This document shows, one piece after another, positions 1-11,681 of a stretch of DNA of 64,000 nucleotides. Source of the DNA: Bombardia bombarda (taxonomy: Eukaryota > Ascomycota > Sordariomycetes > Sordariales > Lasiosphaeriaceae). The stretch is taken from NCBI GenBank assembly GCA_030512295.1, contig JAULSR010000004.1, positions 620,001-684,000 on the forward strand. Direction: 5' to 3'. Made by a program: the position numbers and the translations under genes. How positions within the stretch are numbered: the stretch's first letter is position 1; each line of letters opens with the position of its first letter. A model generated the notes under the pieces. The model saw nothing but the letters and a program-made list of their open reading frames with translations. It did not search any database and was not told the origin of the DNA.

Positions 1-1899
1 CTGCCTGTCCACTGATCAATACCACCATCCCCGTGGGCTGAATCCCAGATGCGTATGTATACATGGTGTTGGCATATGTATGCAGCCCGCGATATGACCC
101 ATCGGACCTTTTCCTCTGCCCTGCCACACTTGAGCATATGTGTATACATACGTACACTACTGTCTGCAACAGGTAAGCTCAGCCCTTGTTGCAGACAGGA
201 GGCTGTTTGGGGTAGAGTACAGACAGGAGTGGGCAGCTTGTTCCCCTCACAACCTGCTTCGGTCACGAAGAATATCAAGCTGACAAGGTCACAACACCAA
301 CCAATGGCTGAGTCTAAGTAGTGCTCAGTGATGGGTGAGGTGAGTCTGCAAACATGAAACGTACACTCTATTCATCCACTGGCTGTATACTCACACCCTT
401 CTCCTTGTCAAGTAATCACAACCACTGGTAATAGATGCCCGACTTGCACCTCTTCTTACCCGTGGTGTTGTGTTTTCCGCACCATACCCCGGGGCTTGGC
501 CAAGTCGGCTAGTTAGAAGGTCCATCATCTTCCTGGCCTTCACACCTTCTATATGTACTGTACATACGTTTTTCATCCTACCAACCAGTAAGTAGTTGCT
601 GCAGGTCATGAAACACTATTGCCACTCAACTCACTCTACATTATTCCCTCGCGCTGGATACTGTATTGACTAAATTACAGCTGCCACGCATGGCTTTTCA
701 TCCGATGGACAGACAATCACCGTAATGGGTAAACGTTGCAGGTACATCACACATACCTTCTATCATCGTCATAGCCAGCTCAAGGGCTATATGTCTAGTA
801 CGCTGAACGAGCCCCTTTCCCTAAAACCTATCTACTTCGGCGCCATACTTTGGGCGTGCTTCCTTGTTTCCCTAAAGCACGTGTAATCACGCCTGATACT
901 AAGATGACTGATGCTTGCCTTGCTTATGGGCCGGCCCGACCGATCGTCGATCACTCAATGCCAGACTAAGTCACATAGTATATAAATAACCACCAATAAA
1001 AGTTGGCAGATCACATAGACAATATAGATACGCATCTTCATCATTGTAATCTTAAAAACATTCCATATGTACCTCATAGTACATATATCCAAGATCCTAA
1101 ACTGGGTAGGGACTATTGGCACCGGTTAGCCAGCATTGGTATTTTTATCACTCTTGCTATTACTATTTGCCGGATCCACAGATCTGACCTATTCATCCGT
1201 CTATCTCTTTTCTCCTCTTTGATAACAACTAACAACCTCTTCTACTATACTAGTGTATAGTAATCATCCTTATAATCTTAGGTCACACATGTCAACAATT
1301 GACCTGAGAAGGGGACAGGGAAGTTGGTTGAGTGGTAGATGAGAAGTGGGAGAGAATGCCGACCTAAGAAGAATACAAGCCAGTGGTCTTGTGATCTAAT
1401 CAGGGAGGGTATTGAGATCCGATGGCTTACCAGTATCAGAGTTAATGGTGATGGTGGATAGAGGACATTGCAAATGGAGACTTGAAATGTGCATCTTGCA
1501 GGAGGAGCATACACTGATGTTATCTAATAAATACCGTCATCCGCGGTCGCTCAACTTACATAACGAGAGATTATGTAGAAGAGTAATTTAGCTGTGTTGC
1601 TGTTCTTGTGTTCACTTGAACCTAAAATGCCTCAACAAACATGATATTTCACATCAAATATCCACTCTCTCAGCTAGAGAGAAAAACGCTTCTCAATAAT
1701 CACCAACTATTATATCCTACTTCCTTATAAAAAGCAACCTAAAATATCCACTTTTAATCCTATCATCCCTTGTGCGGGTGACCATCAAGTATCAGTAACC
1801 TACCTACTTTCCTCCGCACCCATAGGTAGTATTCTATGTACAGAACAAACTTCCCCTCTTCCCTAACTAACCTCTTCCAGTCTTTCCCCTTCCCCTCAT
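1..1899. other. Intergenic, no gene seen
   Basis: Only short, uncorrelated open frames without splice-compatible partners or recognisable domains occur here. The last part (about 1600-1899) is AT- and pyrimidine-rich and lies just 3' of the gtr2 stop codon, so it probably contains the gtr2 3' untranslated region and polyadenylation signals. No RNA gene or repeat family was recognised. Confidence 0.6.
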
Positions 1900-3258
1900 C
1901 TAATCATTAATCCATCCCCCCGCCGCCCGACCCGCAATCGTCTCTGTCGTAGTCCTCGTCTCCTTGGGCTTGGTAATCTCAAAGAACTCCGTCAGCCCCT
2001 TGACCACCACGTCCACATTCATATTGATCTGCGGCATCTTCTCATACGACCCCTCCTTCATGATCGCCACCAGAGCTAGGAACCTATCCACCTCGCGCAG
2101 CATGATGGGCCGCTGAGCGTCCGACAGCACCATGCCGCTCTCTGCCCGCTCGCACGCGACCTGGTCCTCGAGCGGCTGCATCCAGGGCGCCTGTTCGAGG
2201 TGCTTGCGCCAGTCAGGCGAGCGCTGCCAGTTGCCGTAGACCTGGGTGAAGTCTATTATCACGTCGAGGTAGTCGGAGCATATCTCGTAGCTGGCCATAT
2301 CTTCGGGTGTGCTGTCGGTGGCGATGTAGATCTTTGTGGTGACGTCAAACAGGTAGGCCTTTTCGAAGCGGCAAGTCCGGCAAAGGTTGGTGAGCATTGC
2401 TTCCAGCTGGCCCAGCCGCGGGATCAGCTTTTGAATCACTTTACTAAAGGCCTCAAAAATGCTGTGGTTGTATATGCTGGTGAGGTGGAAGCTGACGGGC
2501 GCGTTTTCAACGCCTTGGTCTGACAGCTCGTCCTGGATGCGAATCGTCACATCTCGTTGGATATCTAGCTTGTAGTCGTCGCTCAAGCCGTCTACCTTGT
2601 GGATGAAGACTTCGATGTTAATGTGTGGGTAGCTACGCTGAAGGTGGAGAATTGTGTTGTTGAGGCGGGCTACCGCTTCTAGATAGTCGTCCTGGGCATC
2701 GATGACCCAAATAAGGGCACCGATTTCGCCAAAGATGGCATCCATGTCGAAGGCAAAGTTTGGGTTATCAAAGACGTCAATCTGTCCAGGAAAGTCCCAG
2801 ACCTGAAACTCCATGAAGGAGCTGGGAAAATGTGAGCAAACAATACGGAAATGGGAGCTGAGGATACATGTATTACGTACCTGAGATTATTCTTATGGAT
2901 CCGAGCCGTGGATTCCAGGAATAGCGTTTCGCTTGGTGATACTTTTTGAAAAACCACACCAGATATGGACGACTTCCCGCTCCTGTCACATCACATCTAT
3001 CAGCGCACGTTCAAGACAAGCGAGCGCAAAAACTTACCTCCTCTGGCCCATTAGAAGCAGACGAGGTTTCCCCTTCGTCTGGGGTATCGTAATTGGGTCG
3101 GGCACTTTTGCTCCATCCTTTTTCTGAAGCAGCTGTCGGTTCTGTTCGTAAACACGTTCGAGATTTAGTATGGCTGGACTGATGTATGTATGGCGTGGGA
3201 GCTGGGCAGTGCTGTTATCAACATCGACACGGCTGCTCCCCGTGAAGGCAGAAGACAT
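1900..3258 (-). CDS. gtr2: Rag-family small GTPase Gtr2 (RagC/D type)
   Basis: Gtr2 pairs with Gtr1 on the vacuole membrane (EGO complex) and signals amino-acid sufficiency to TORC1. Three exons are inferred: 3258-3038, 2982-2881 and 2821-1900, with donors GTAAGT and GTACGT; the coding length is 1245 nt, 414 residues. The P-loop GQRRSGKS is at about residues 71-78 and is split by intron 1. WDFPGQ supplies the DxxG switch II motif, and HKVDG replaces NKxD, which is typical of RagC/Gtr2 rather than Gtr1. The block around SIYNHSIFEAFSKVIQKLIP and the roadblock-like C-terminal half match the family. I chose the ATG at 3258 because residues before it (an in-frame ATG lies upstream) are not conserved in style; the N-terminal 60 residues are family-variable. 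The protein is somewhat longer than yeast Gtr2 (341 residues). Confidence 0.93.
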
Positions 3259-6200
3259 AATGAACGCTATTCTCTTCCCAAATTTGAAGGTGTAGAAGTA
3301 TAGTCGAGGCGATCCTAAACCATGCGCCGATACAAGCACACCGACTTATCTTAGAGGGATGAGACGGAATCACGGGGTCCTTGACGTGTGGTGTTTGCTA
3401 TCCCCGTCTCTAAACCCTGCTGATATATCTTTCTGATCCGAAGGCCAGTGCCAGTTGTGGCGAGGGGGCGGATTTTGGTGAGGGGGTGGATTTTGGTGAG
3501 GGGGGTGGATTTCGGTGCGCGGTCTTTGCCGTTTGCGCCTCGGCAACAACGCTTTCTCAAGGATTGGCTGCCGGAGAGAGATGACCGGGTGGCCATAACC
3601 TCACGGCTAGCAGTCTTCGCTCGAAGAGACAAGTTTGCAAGATAGAGAAGAAAATAAGAAGGGCTATCGGATCAGCGCATACGGATGCGCTCAGTGAGAT
3701 GGCAACGGCCGAGACGGGACAGCAGTCTCATTACCGACAATACGGTTGGGCTACGCCTCGTTCCGCCATTTTCTGCAAGATGATCCCGATGTCCGGGCAG
3801 AGGCGAAAATAAAAAGACTGGGAATGGGTGGTTGTGGGTTGAAGCAGACCGCATCTTACGTGACACAGCGAGTGATTGTGGCTCGGCGATGGGTAGGGAA
3901 TAGCTAGGCATGGTGACTCAACGAAGAAAAGGTCTCAGGTCTAGGTGTGTGCATCTGTCTGCCTGCGGCGAACTCGAGTGACACTTGCCAGGCTCGGGGC
4001 CAAGAAGTCCGTTTGCTTTCGGGCGTGAACCAGACCAGCGGCACTGCTTGTAGGATTTGAAGCCTTTGCAGTCTCATATATGACCGGCGGCCGTGGTTTG
4101 GATCCGTCGGCCCTGTGGCACTCTGTAATACCACGATCACGGGTTTCGTTGTGTGCAAGGAGTCGGTCGAGACAAATCCCGCGAGCCAAGCCAAACAAGA
4201 AAAAAAAAAGACAAAAAACAGGAAAACAGCACTCATGTTCTCTTGCTCATACACTCACCTCCATATTTGGCAAAAAGCACACGCCCTAAAGGCTCTGTCT
4301 CAGGAAAGTTGGCAGCGTCGGCGTCAACATGCCCCTTGGCCCCGTCGCGGGACCCAAGGGAAACGAGTGAGTGGACTGGACCGCCGGACGGTTGCTTGCA
4401 AGACGAGCACACCTAGTTCCTGGCGAATGATAAGCTTCTGGGTTACATTAGTTGCCATGACCCCCCAGAGCAGTTGCATCCAAATCGCATGGCAGGTGGG
4501 CTTTGGAGAAAGACGGCAATGCACACCGACTTACGCTTCTTTTTTACCGTCTTGTTGCATAGATGAGACGAAAGTGACGATAAAAAGGCCTTGACTAGAA
4601 GTATCCTCAAGGCAGGTGATTGCCCGGGGTGATGTTTAAGATAAGTGCTCGAGGATCCGTCTCGTCTGTGTAACGGCGCCTCCTTGTTGGAGAAGATAGA
4701 GACCGACGGGCGTGACTGATGCTGGAGGTTGGGGTATTGGCCCAAAAGGTCGTCAGAACAGGCACAATTGTGGTGTATTCAGGTGTTTTGGTGCCAGTGC
4801 CAATGTAAACGGGAGTCCTAAAGGCTGGATGAGGTGATGTGGATGCTCGTGGATGTGGGTGATCCAAGCAGCAAGCAGGAAGGCAGGTCACACCTTCCCA
4901 GGACCCAAACAACCCAGTTCCCCAGTTCCCCGTGGCCCGCTACAACAACTGCTGCAGCTCGAGACCAGAGCGACCTTAGTGCCGATAATCATGAGTGGGG
5001 CCTGGAATCCTAATTGGAGGTTGCATACGCCATCTCATCTGGGTTGATGCACAAGTTGCAAACCTACCTCTCTCAAAAGATTAATACCAGGAAGAGGGAA
5101 CCGTGAAGGACTCCATCGTTGCTGTTCGCTGTGGCTAATTGGCTGGTTGCCTGTACAGCCAGTACCTTAAAATTAAAGGTGAGGTGTGGCTTTTTCTTTG
5201 CTCCAAGCTCCAACCACTGTTCACACCGAAATAATGGAGGCCGGGCTTACTGAGTTGCTGAGGTACTGCTAACAGCTCATGCTGCAGTTATCGCATAGAG
5301 CGTGTTAGCGATATCGATAACCTTATCATCCCCATCCATCGCTTGGCAGACATGGCGGGGCACAACTCAAACCCCGCACATGAGGGCGGACGTCTCCATG
5401 GATGGTGTCAAAGATACCCACTGTTAGTACCCTGAGAATAAGCTCTGAGGAAACTGCCCATCGAACAGCTATTTCGTAGCATTCCGCTATCAAATATACA
5501 TCCGCTACGTGCTTGAAGTAAACTCGTCAAGACGTCCAGACGTCTTTCAGTCAACCATTTCAGTCCGCCTGCATACGGATTCATCTTCAAAGATGATTAG
5601 CGCTTCCAACTGCCAAGTTTACTAACCCGCCCAAAGTGTTGTAAGCCTGAGGTTTTAGCCAAGCTCAACAAACAGCCCAGGATCCTTCCCCTCTCACTCT
5701 GTCTTACTTGCCACAAACCAAACAGCTTGAAATAGCCATGTCCGCCAAGGTAGGAACCCGGTCTCATACACAGTAAGCCCAGATGATACGTACATATATG
5801 CGGTCGGTTTCGTGCCAAGACAACTGAGAAAACCGGCTCAAACCAAATCGAGATCTCACGTGGCACCAGGACAGGCAAACAGGCACCAGGATCACAATCC
5901 CAACGAAAGCGCGCGTGAAATAATTCAAATGAACCTCAATCCAGACAAGTTTGAAGTTACTGTCTTTTTATTGCCAAGCCCAAATCCGTTCCTCCATGGC
6001 AACCGGACATCAATGTAAAGTTGCGGTTGTGTGTGTGCATCAGGTCAGGGGTAACATCCCACCTCGAGCGAATAACAGATAGGTAAGGTTGGGGACCAAA
6101 AGTCTGGCCTCCATTGCTCAAAACCCCGCGACTAGGTACCCAGGGAAAATTTCTGTTACTAGACTAGGGCATGTAGAGGGATCAATTTTGCCATACTAAA

Positions 6201-6829
6201 AATAAGGTTCCCTAACAGCGGTACATCCTGTCGGACTGCATCGATAACCATACTATCTTAGGTACCACCTATAAAGTGTAGAAGTCGCATTATTATTGCA
6301 CTTCAAAACGTAGTGATTTATAGCAAGTGAACGTGTTAAGTTTTAGTGTAGAGTGGCCCTTGGGGCCAGACTTTGGGGCCGGACTTTTAGGCCATGACTG
6401 TGCCTAGTTGACGACATCCATGGATAGCTATCGTTACCTACCTCCTGCCTTGAGATGGAGTAGTAGACTTATGTTAAGAGAGCCGTGCACCCCAAACTCC
6501 CTCCCTCACATAACACACCTACGGACACATAAATGTAGTAAAATATAAGCCGGTATAATAGTAGTTTGGCCAGGTATACGGTATGCCTCTGCCTATGTTC
6601 ATACCCTTCCGGAATACTCATCGTCAATATTTTGAGAGAAAGATATACGAGCTCGGTTTGTTTGTTTCCTCCCTTTTCAGTTATGTGTGCCAGCCAGCCC
6701 CTTGTATCCCGCTCCCCTTATTTCCAGCTCCCTCCTTGTCCTGCCCGCCATATGCGAGGAACAAGGCTCCTCTATACTTTACCTTGAAATGATATCCTAG
6801 CAGAAGGATAATATCCTAAGAGACCACAG
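3259..6829. other. Intergenic, no gene seen
   Basis: This 3.6 kb spacer separates gtr2 from the 3' end of the MIF-domain gene. It holds a G-rich tandem repeat at 3461-3517, an A-rich run near 4200 and several open frames of 60-160 codons that overlap one another on both strands, show no domain and have biased low-complexity composition. I regard these as chance frames. The first few hundred bases should contain the gtr2 promoter and leader. Confidence 0.55.
3461..3517. repeat. G-rich tandem repeat, about 3 copies of 18-20 nt
   Basis: Three imperfect copies follow the pattern AGGGGGTGGATTTTGGTG. They lie about 200 bases upstream of the gtr2 start codon, so they fall in its presumed promoter or leader. 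Each unit carries a run of five to six G plus GG pairs on the + strand. Confidence 0.8.
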
Positions 6830-8149
6830 CTACTCGCCTGAAACTGCTGCTAGAGACGGCCGATAATCAGGCTTCGCAGTTGATGACGAACGACCAAACA
6901 TGGTAGCCACGAAGCTTTTCTTCCGCCTTGCTGTCTTCTGTAGCGGTGGAGGAGCGGGTGGATCAGGAGGCCGATGATGGTCTGTGGGCTTCGTTGGAGA
7001 ACGAAGAGAAGAAGGTTGTGCTGGTATTGTGGGAGACCCCGGTACTGTTGGCAGCGGCTCATTTGCGCTCGACGGTGGAGTGAGCTCTGCTGCAGGCGCG
7101 CTGTTGGCTGTTGATGGTCTAAAACTGGCCATAGACTGGAGACACGTTTACCGTCAGCTGCCACATTGTTGTTTCATTATGATTTATCTGACCAGCGTCC
7201 GAGGAAAGACTAACTAGGGGATGATAAAAGATGGGGAGTGGAAGTACCCAATAGGGGTAAAATGCGAACTGACCTTGACGCTCAGCTTCCTCCGAGTCGC
7301 CTTGGATCCTCTCCTCACAATACTTCCGGTACTGTTCTCGTCTTTCTCTTGGCTGGCGCCATAGTTCTTCTCGAGCTCATCAATCTCCCCAGCCATCGTC
7401 TTGCCGTTGTTTGCCATGTGCTCTTCGCTAGTCGGCACGAAGCGTAGCAGCCCTCTGGCCGGGACGACGCCAATTGCCTCCTCCATGTGCTTTTGTATGA
7501 GCGCCGCGTTGCGCTTGTTTGTGGTGGGCAAGATATGTGAGGGCAACGCGAAGATAGCCATGGTATAAGCGGGGTCAAAGTTCCCCCCAAAGAGCATGCA
7601 CACACCGTGCTGAAGATTCACCACAATGGACGACACCGGCCGCTGGTATCGAGTCGAAAGGTGATAAGATAGGTCTGTGATGAATGTGAATTCGTCGCTA
7701 ATCTGACCACGAGAGTTAGTTAAAGCGTTCAGGTGAGGAAAGGAGGTGAGGGGTCGAAAGGGGGAGGGTGATCATACGATAACATTCGTCTTCACTTCTG
7801 CCATGACAATTGCGTCGCCCCGCACCTTTTCCTTGGCCGGACTGGTCTCGTGGACCGAAAAGGCATCTTCAAAGAAGTTGAAGTTGCTTCGCTTCTTGGC
7901 CAGCTTTGGCGTGGACTGTTGCTGCTGCTGGTGCTGCGGCTTGCGCTCCCGACTGACCACATCACCGGGCGGTCGGTCGATGTCGCGCATAAGACGACCG
8001 CCTTCGACAAGATGGGATACGGCAGCGGACGTGTCCACTATCTTGGTCTTCCGTTCTGCAAACGACATATTTGTCCTGACAGCCAACGCTGAGGTCGTGC
8101 TAGGGGCCGAGGGCGCATCGACAGTCGCCTGGGGAAGCGACCGGCTCAT
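6830..8149 (-). CDS. MIF/D-dopachrome tautomerase-domain protein, fungal type
   Basis: Three phase-0 exons are inferred: 8149-7778, 7702-7274 and 7135-6830 (1107 nt, 368 residues). The domain, about residues 116-235, reads MAEVKTNVII, then FITDLSYHLSTRYQRPVSSI, MLFGGNFDPAY and TTNKRNAALIQKHMEEAIG, which follows the macrophage migration inhibitory factor fold. In MIF the catalytic base is Pro1 exposed after Met removal. Here the equivalent position is internal and occupied by Val, so tautomerase activity of the usual kind is not expected. The 115-residue N-terminal part and the 130-residue C-terminal part are Ser/Pro/Gln-rich and probably disordered, with a basic patch ARRKKSF near the C-terminus. 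Function in fungi is not established. The third intron border (TCCAG before TCT ATG) was chosen because upstream sequence in that frame has a stop. Confidence 0.85.
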
Positions 8150-10959
8150 TGTGGCGGGTAGTTAACGAAACACCTCGCGAACACCTCGCGAAGCTGGTTT
8201 GCAGACTGATAGCTTGGGGATGATGTGAAATGGCGTCTGATAAGATGCTGCCCAAGCAGAATATAAAAAGGATGTCGAGAAAAGGTGTATGGTGGAGCAT
8301 GTCCTGCGTGTTCTGCTAAGTCGGCGATCGAAGCAACGACCTTCAGTCCTGTGATCAAGGCTATGGCGCAATGTTTTGGTTTTAACCTGAGCTGCTGGGT
8401 CAAAGCATGTTCGTCCAAGAGATGAGATGACAGACAGGGTTGCAAAGATGTGGTAAATAAACCGTGTTTCGACAGCGCCCACGAGGGTCTATTATAACTC
8501 TGCTCTATGACTGTTATTGTACGTCTGGGAGTAGTTACGGAGTTTTGAAATGCAGTAGCCGTGGGGTCGAACCTCTGCATGCATGCAGACACGAGAAGAA
8601 GAACGTGGAAATATCAACTGTATCGAACCTTCCCCAGCAACACAAGTGGGCACTCGCGAGTGTTCCTAGGCACGGAGCGACAGAGGGACAGAGGGGAGGA
8701 TAAGCAGACGCAAAAAGTTTGTAATGAACAGCAATGTCACGACGCTACTGGCAGAGCGGAATAAAACAGCAAGAGGAGGCGTTGATTATCGTCGGAACGC
8801 TCCTGCACTTTCCCGAGAACCAAGCGGAAGTTGAAGAAAGAACGAATGAGACAGGCGAATGAGGAAGGAGACAAGGTCAGGGAAAGGAGCAGAAAAGAAA
8901 CGAGTTTGCACCTTCCATGTCATATACTACTTATTGCATTGCCGTCAAGCGGATAGAAAATGATTGCAGCCATCTTTACAGCCCTTTCGATATGCAGAGA
9001 AAGCAACAATCACATCGACACTTGCCTGCATCCCTCGCAATCTGCAATCCCCATCCATTTATGCATATGCGTACGTACAAGGAATAGGAATTGGCGTGAC
9101 AGACAGGTGCTGTGCAAGGCAGTCTTTCCGATAAGACACATGTAGTTCAACTGCTTTCTCTTCTTTCTCTTCCTCATACGTGATGCAGGCCGGCAGGTGG
9201 TAGGACAGTGATTGTGACTGACGGATACCATCTGGCCGCCGACGCGACCGAGTTGAGGCCGCTCTGTGTATCCCACAATTTCGGTTCAAGTGGTAGACAG
9301 AGAGAAATAAGATGGAGGCAGAATAGAGGACAGGCACGGGCCGGAGAGGGATGGGATGGGGAGGCGGGCGTGCGTGCTGCAGGAAGCCTCATCGATGTGA
9401 TACCCGTTGTACGGGATATGTGCAACAGGATTCTGCAGAATCGGTCCGTGGATGATGAAGTTGATATGTCATCAAAAAGCAAGATAGAAAATGCTGGATA
9501 TTTGCATGATGCTGCCAGTAGTGCTTTCTCTGATTTCTTCATGCCTCTTGCATGACAAAGGCCCACTTGAGCTCCCGGTAGGCAGCACCCTCTCCCTACC
9601 TTCCCGCATGACAAGGCCGGTTAACGGCAAGTCGGACAGACAATTCGAGTTGGTTGCACCATCGCTATTTATTCTCCCTCTTGATGGATGTAAGAGAAAG
9701 CAGTTGGGGGAATAATAGATAAGGTAGCGAGCAAAACAGACAGACATACGACTATATTCTGCAGCCCCTGGTTGCAAATATACATGTTTGATATCGCTTG
9801 CTTCCATGCTTTGGGGGGCGGCGGAAGAAAAGACGTACAGGTTGGTGCATCAACAAGGTGGGAGGGAGGGAGGCGCACGCTAGGGTAGGCATGTCGGTAA
9901 CACGCATGGTATCTCCCGTATCGCCACCATCTCTATAGTATTTCGTACTGCCGCCTTTTCCAGATTGTGACGCTGTCTAAGGTACTGGGTAAACCCCATC
10001 TGTCCTGGAAGATGATAGCATTGCAGAACGGCCGAATACCCATGGAACCGGGCAGCAGGAAGCGGCTATATGTCCAAACCCCCACACCACTTTGTTATTC
10101 AGTGGGGGTTCGTTTCGTTTCCTTCATCTTGCTTTCCGTCTTGCCTGACTCCTTGTAAGTCGCAGCTGCCTCAACCGCCATACTTGCACTGTTCGTAAGT
10201 AAAAAGGAGGAAATAACGAAGAGCACAGTGGCATCATCAGGCCACTACAGAATGCTCCTTCCTTCGATATGGAGATTTGAAGCGGAGAGCGCCGTCTTCG
10301 CGCAAGTATAACCCCCCCCCCTCTTCGGATTCCCATCCGCTCGTTTCCTCTCTGCTCTCCCATGAAGACGAGAATAGCAGCCCACTTGAAGTTTCAATCC
10401 AGTGACTTGCAGTCCTTGCATCGTGAACCCTGAGTTGTCCACCTGTACCTTAATAGGAGCACGCAACTCCTACCAGTGCGTTACTTGCATGACTCCATGG
10501 GTGGGCGTGGGTTATTGGTGTCTCTTATTTCAACACTGAAATGGGCCGATGCTATCACACAAAAGCGTCAACATCAGCTGTCGACATCTCGCGTCCGCAC
10601 AACACCACCACTAACTAGTGGGATCGGGTCTCATAGCTAGATGACAGACATATGATACTAAGTTGGTTGCATTAGAAAAGTGCATACTATCACCTATGCT
10701 CCTAATCCTGTATTAAACACATACACTTGGGATTGTCCTATCCCAGTCACGCCGTCCCACAGTAAAATGAAACCCAGGTAGAAGAAGAAAAGAAAAGAAA
10801 GAAATAAGTAGTACCGACAACTAGTTCAGCGCGATGATTTTCCCAAAACATCCAATCACCGCCTTGCTCCCCAGAGCAGTTGACAATAAGGTATTCGTGT
10901 CCACTCCAACTTGGAGTTAAACCCCCCTCAAGTTCCAAAGCTACCTACTCAATCAAGAA
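8150..10959. other. Intergenic, no gene seen
   Basis: This 2.8 kb spacer lies upstream of the MIF-domain gene and downstream of the tetraspan gene. It contains a short direct duplication (ACACCTCGCGA twice, 8170-8191) just before the MIF-domain start, a C10 run at 10312-10321 and chance open frames only. No RNA gene was recognised. Confidence 0.55.
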
Positions 10960-11681
10960 TCAAGACAGCGCCGGGCTACCCTTCCTGGCGCTGTTGTACG
11001 CATTCGTGTACCTCTCGGCCTTGACCACATAGGCAGCCAGCCCGAGCGCGACGGCCTCGACAGGGATCAGCACGATGGACAGGTACAGACCGGCCTGGCT
11101 CTGCTTGCAGAGGGTGCCCCAGTGCGGCGACTGCGACATGGAGACGGCCGTCCACCGGCACGTCCACGACAAAAAGGTGTCGACAGAGTCGGACGCGTTG
11201 ACGGTGTAGAAGAAGATAATGGCGATCAGAGCGGCAGCCAAGCCGACGAGGGGCGCGGCGAACGTCAGGGCTGTGTGTGTTGTTGTCTTGTTACGGAGCT
11301 GAGAAAGTGTCAGGTGATATCTCAGCTATTAAATGGGAGAGAAGGGAATGAACTCACCACGCGGACTTTGCTGAAGCACAAGGCGACAATGTTGGAGACG
11401 GCGACGATGACGCTGCCGATGACGAGGGCCACGGTCGGGCGCAGGTTGAAGGCGTCGGGCCACAGAGAGACAAGAAAGTCAGCCGGAACGTGTGTGTCGT
11501 AGTAGACGGCGAGCGTGTTGGCCGAGACACCCATGACGGTCAAGCCCATCAGAAGCGCCAGCGCCGTGGTCGCTACCCGGGCGTTGTCGACTGCGCGGAT
11601 GGTGCGAAGCTTGGACTGCAGGTGACGGTCGTGCGAGTCGACCTCGACCTCGAAGTCGGAAGATGATGGTCCCTTTTCCAT
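10960..11681 (-). CDS. Four-helix membrane protein of unknown function
   Basis: Two phase-0 exons, 11681-11358 and 11298-10960, give 220 residues. The ATG context AAAATGG is favourable. After a charged 45-residue N-terminus come four hydrophobic stretches: ATTALALLMGLTVMGVSA, ALVIGSVIVAVSNIVALC, LTFAAPLVGLAAALIAIIFF and LYLSIVLIPVEAVALGLAAY. The loop between helices 3 and 4 carries Cys residues (WTCRW and LCKQ). Donor GTGAGT and acceptor TTTCTCAG are clear. The arrangement resembles fungal tetraspan or MARVEL-like proteins, but I do not recognise a named family and assign no function. The short hydrophilic C-terminus ends ARKGSPALS. Confidence 0.8.

Noticed and set aside
4115..4594. 159-codon frame (+) in the 3.3-6.8 kb spacer
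   Set aside because: Lys-rich and Trp/Cys-rich chance composition, no domain, no supporting splice structure, and competing frames on both strands.
8561..8590. tRNA T-loop-like string (GGGGTCGAACCTC)
   Set aside because: The T-loop lacks the TTC pattern, and no matching D-arm, anticodon arm or acceptor stem is visible around it.
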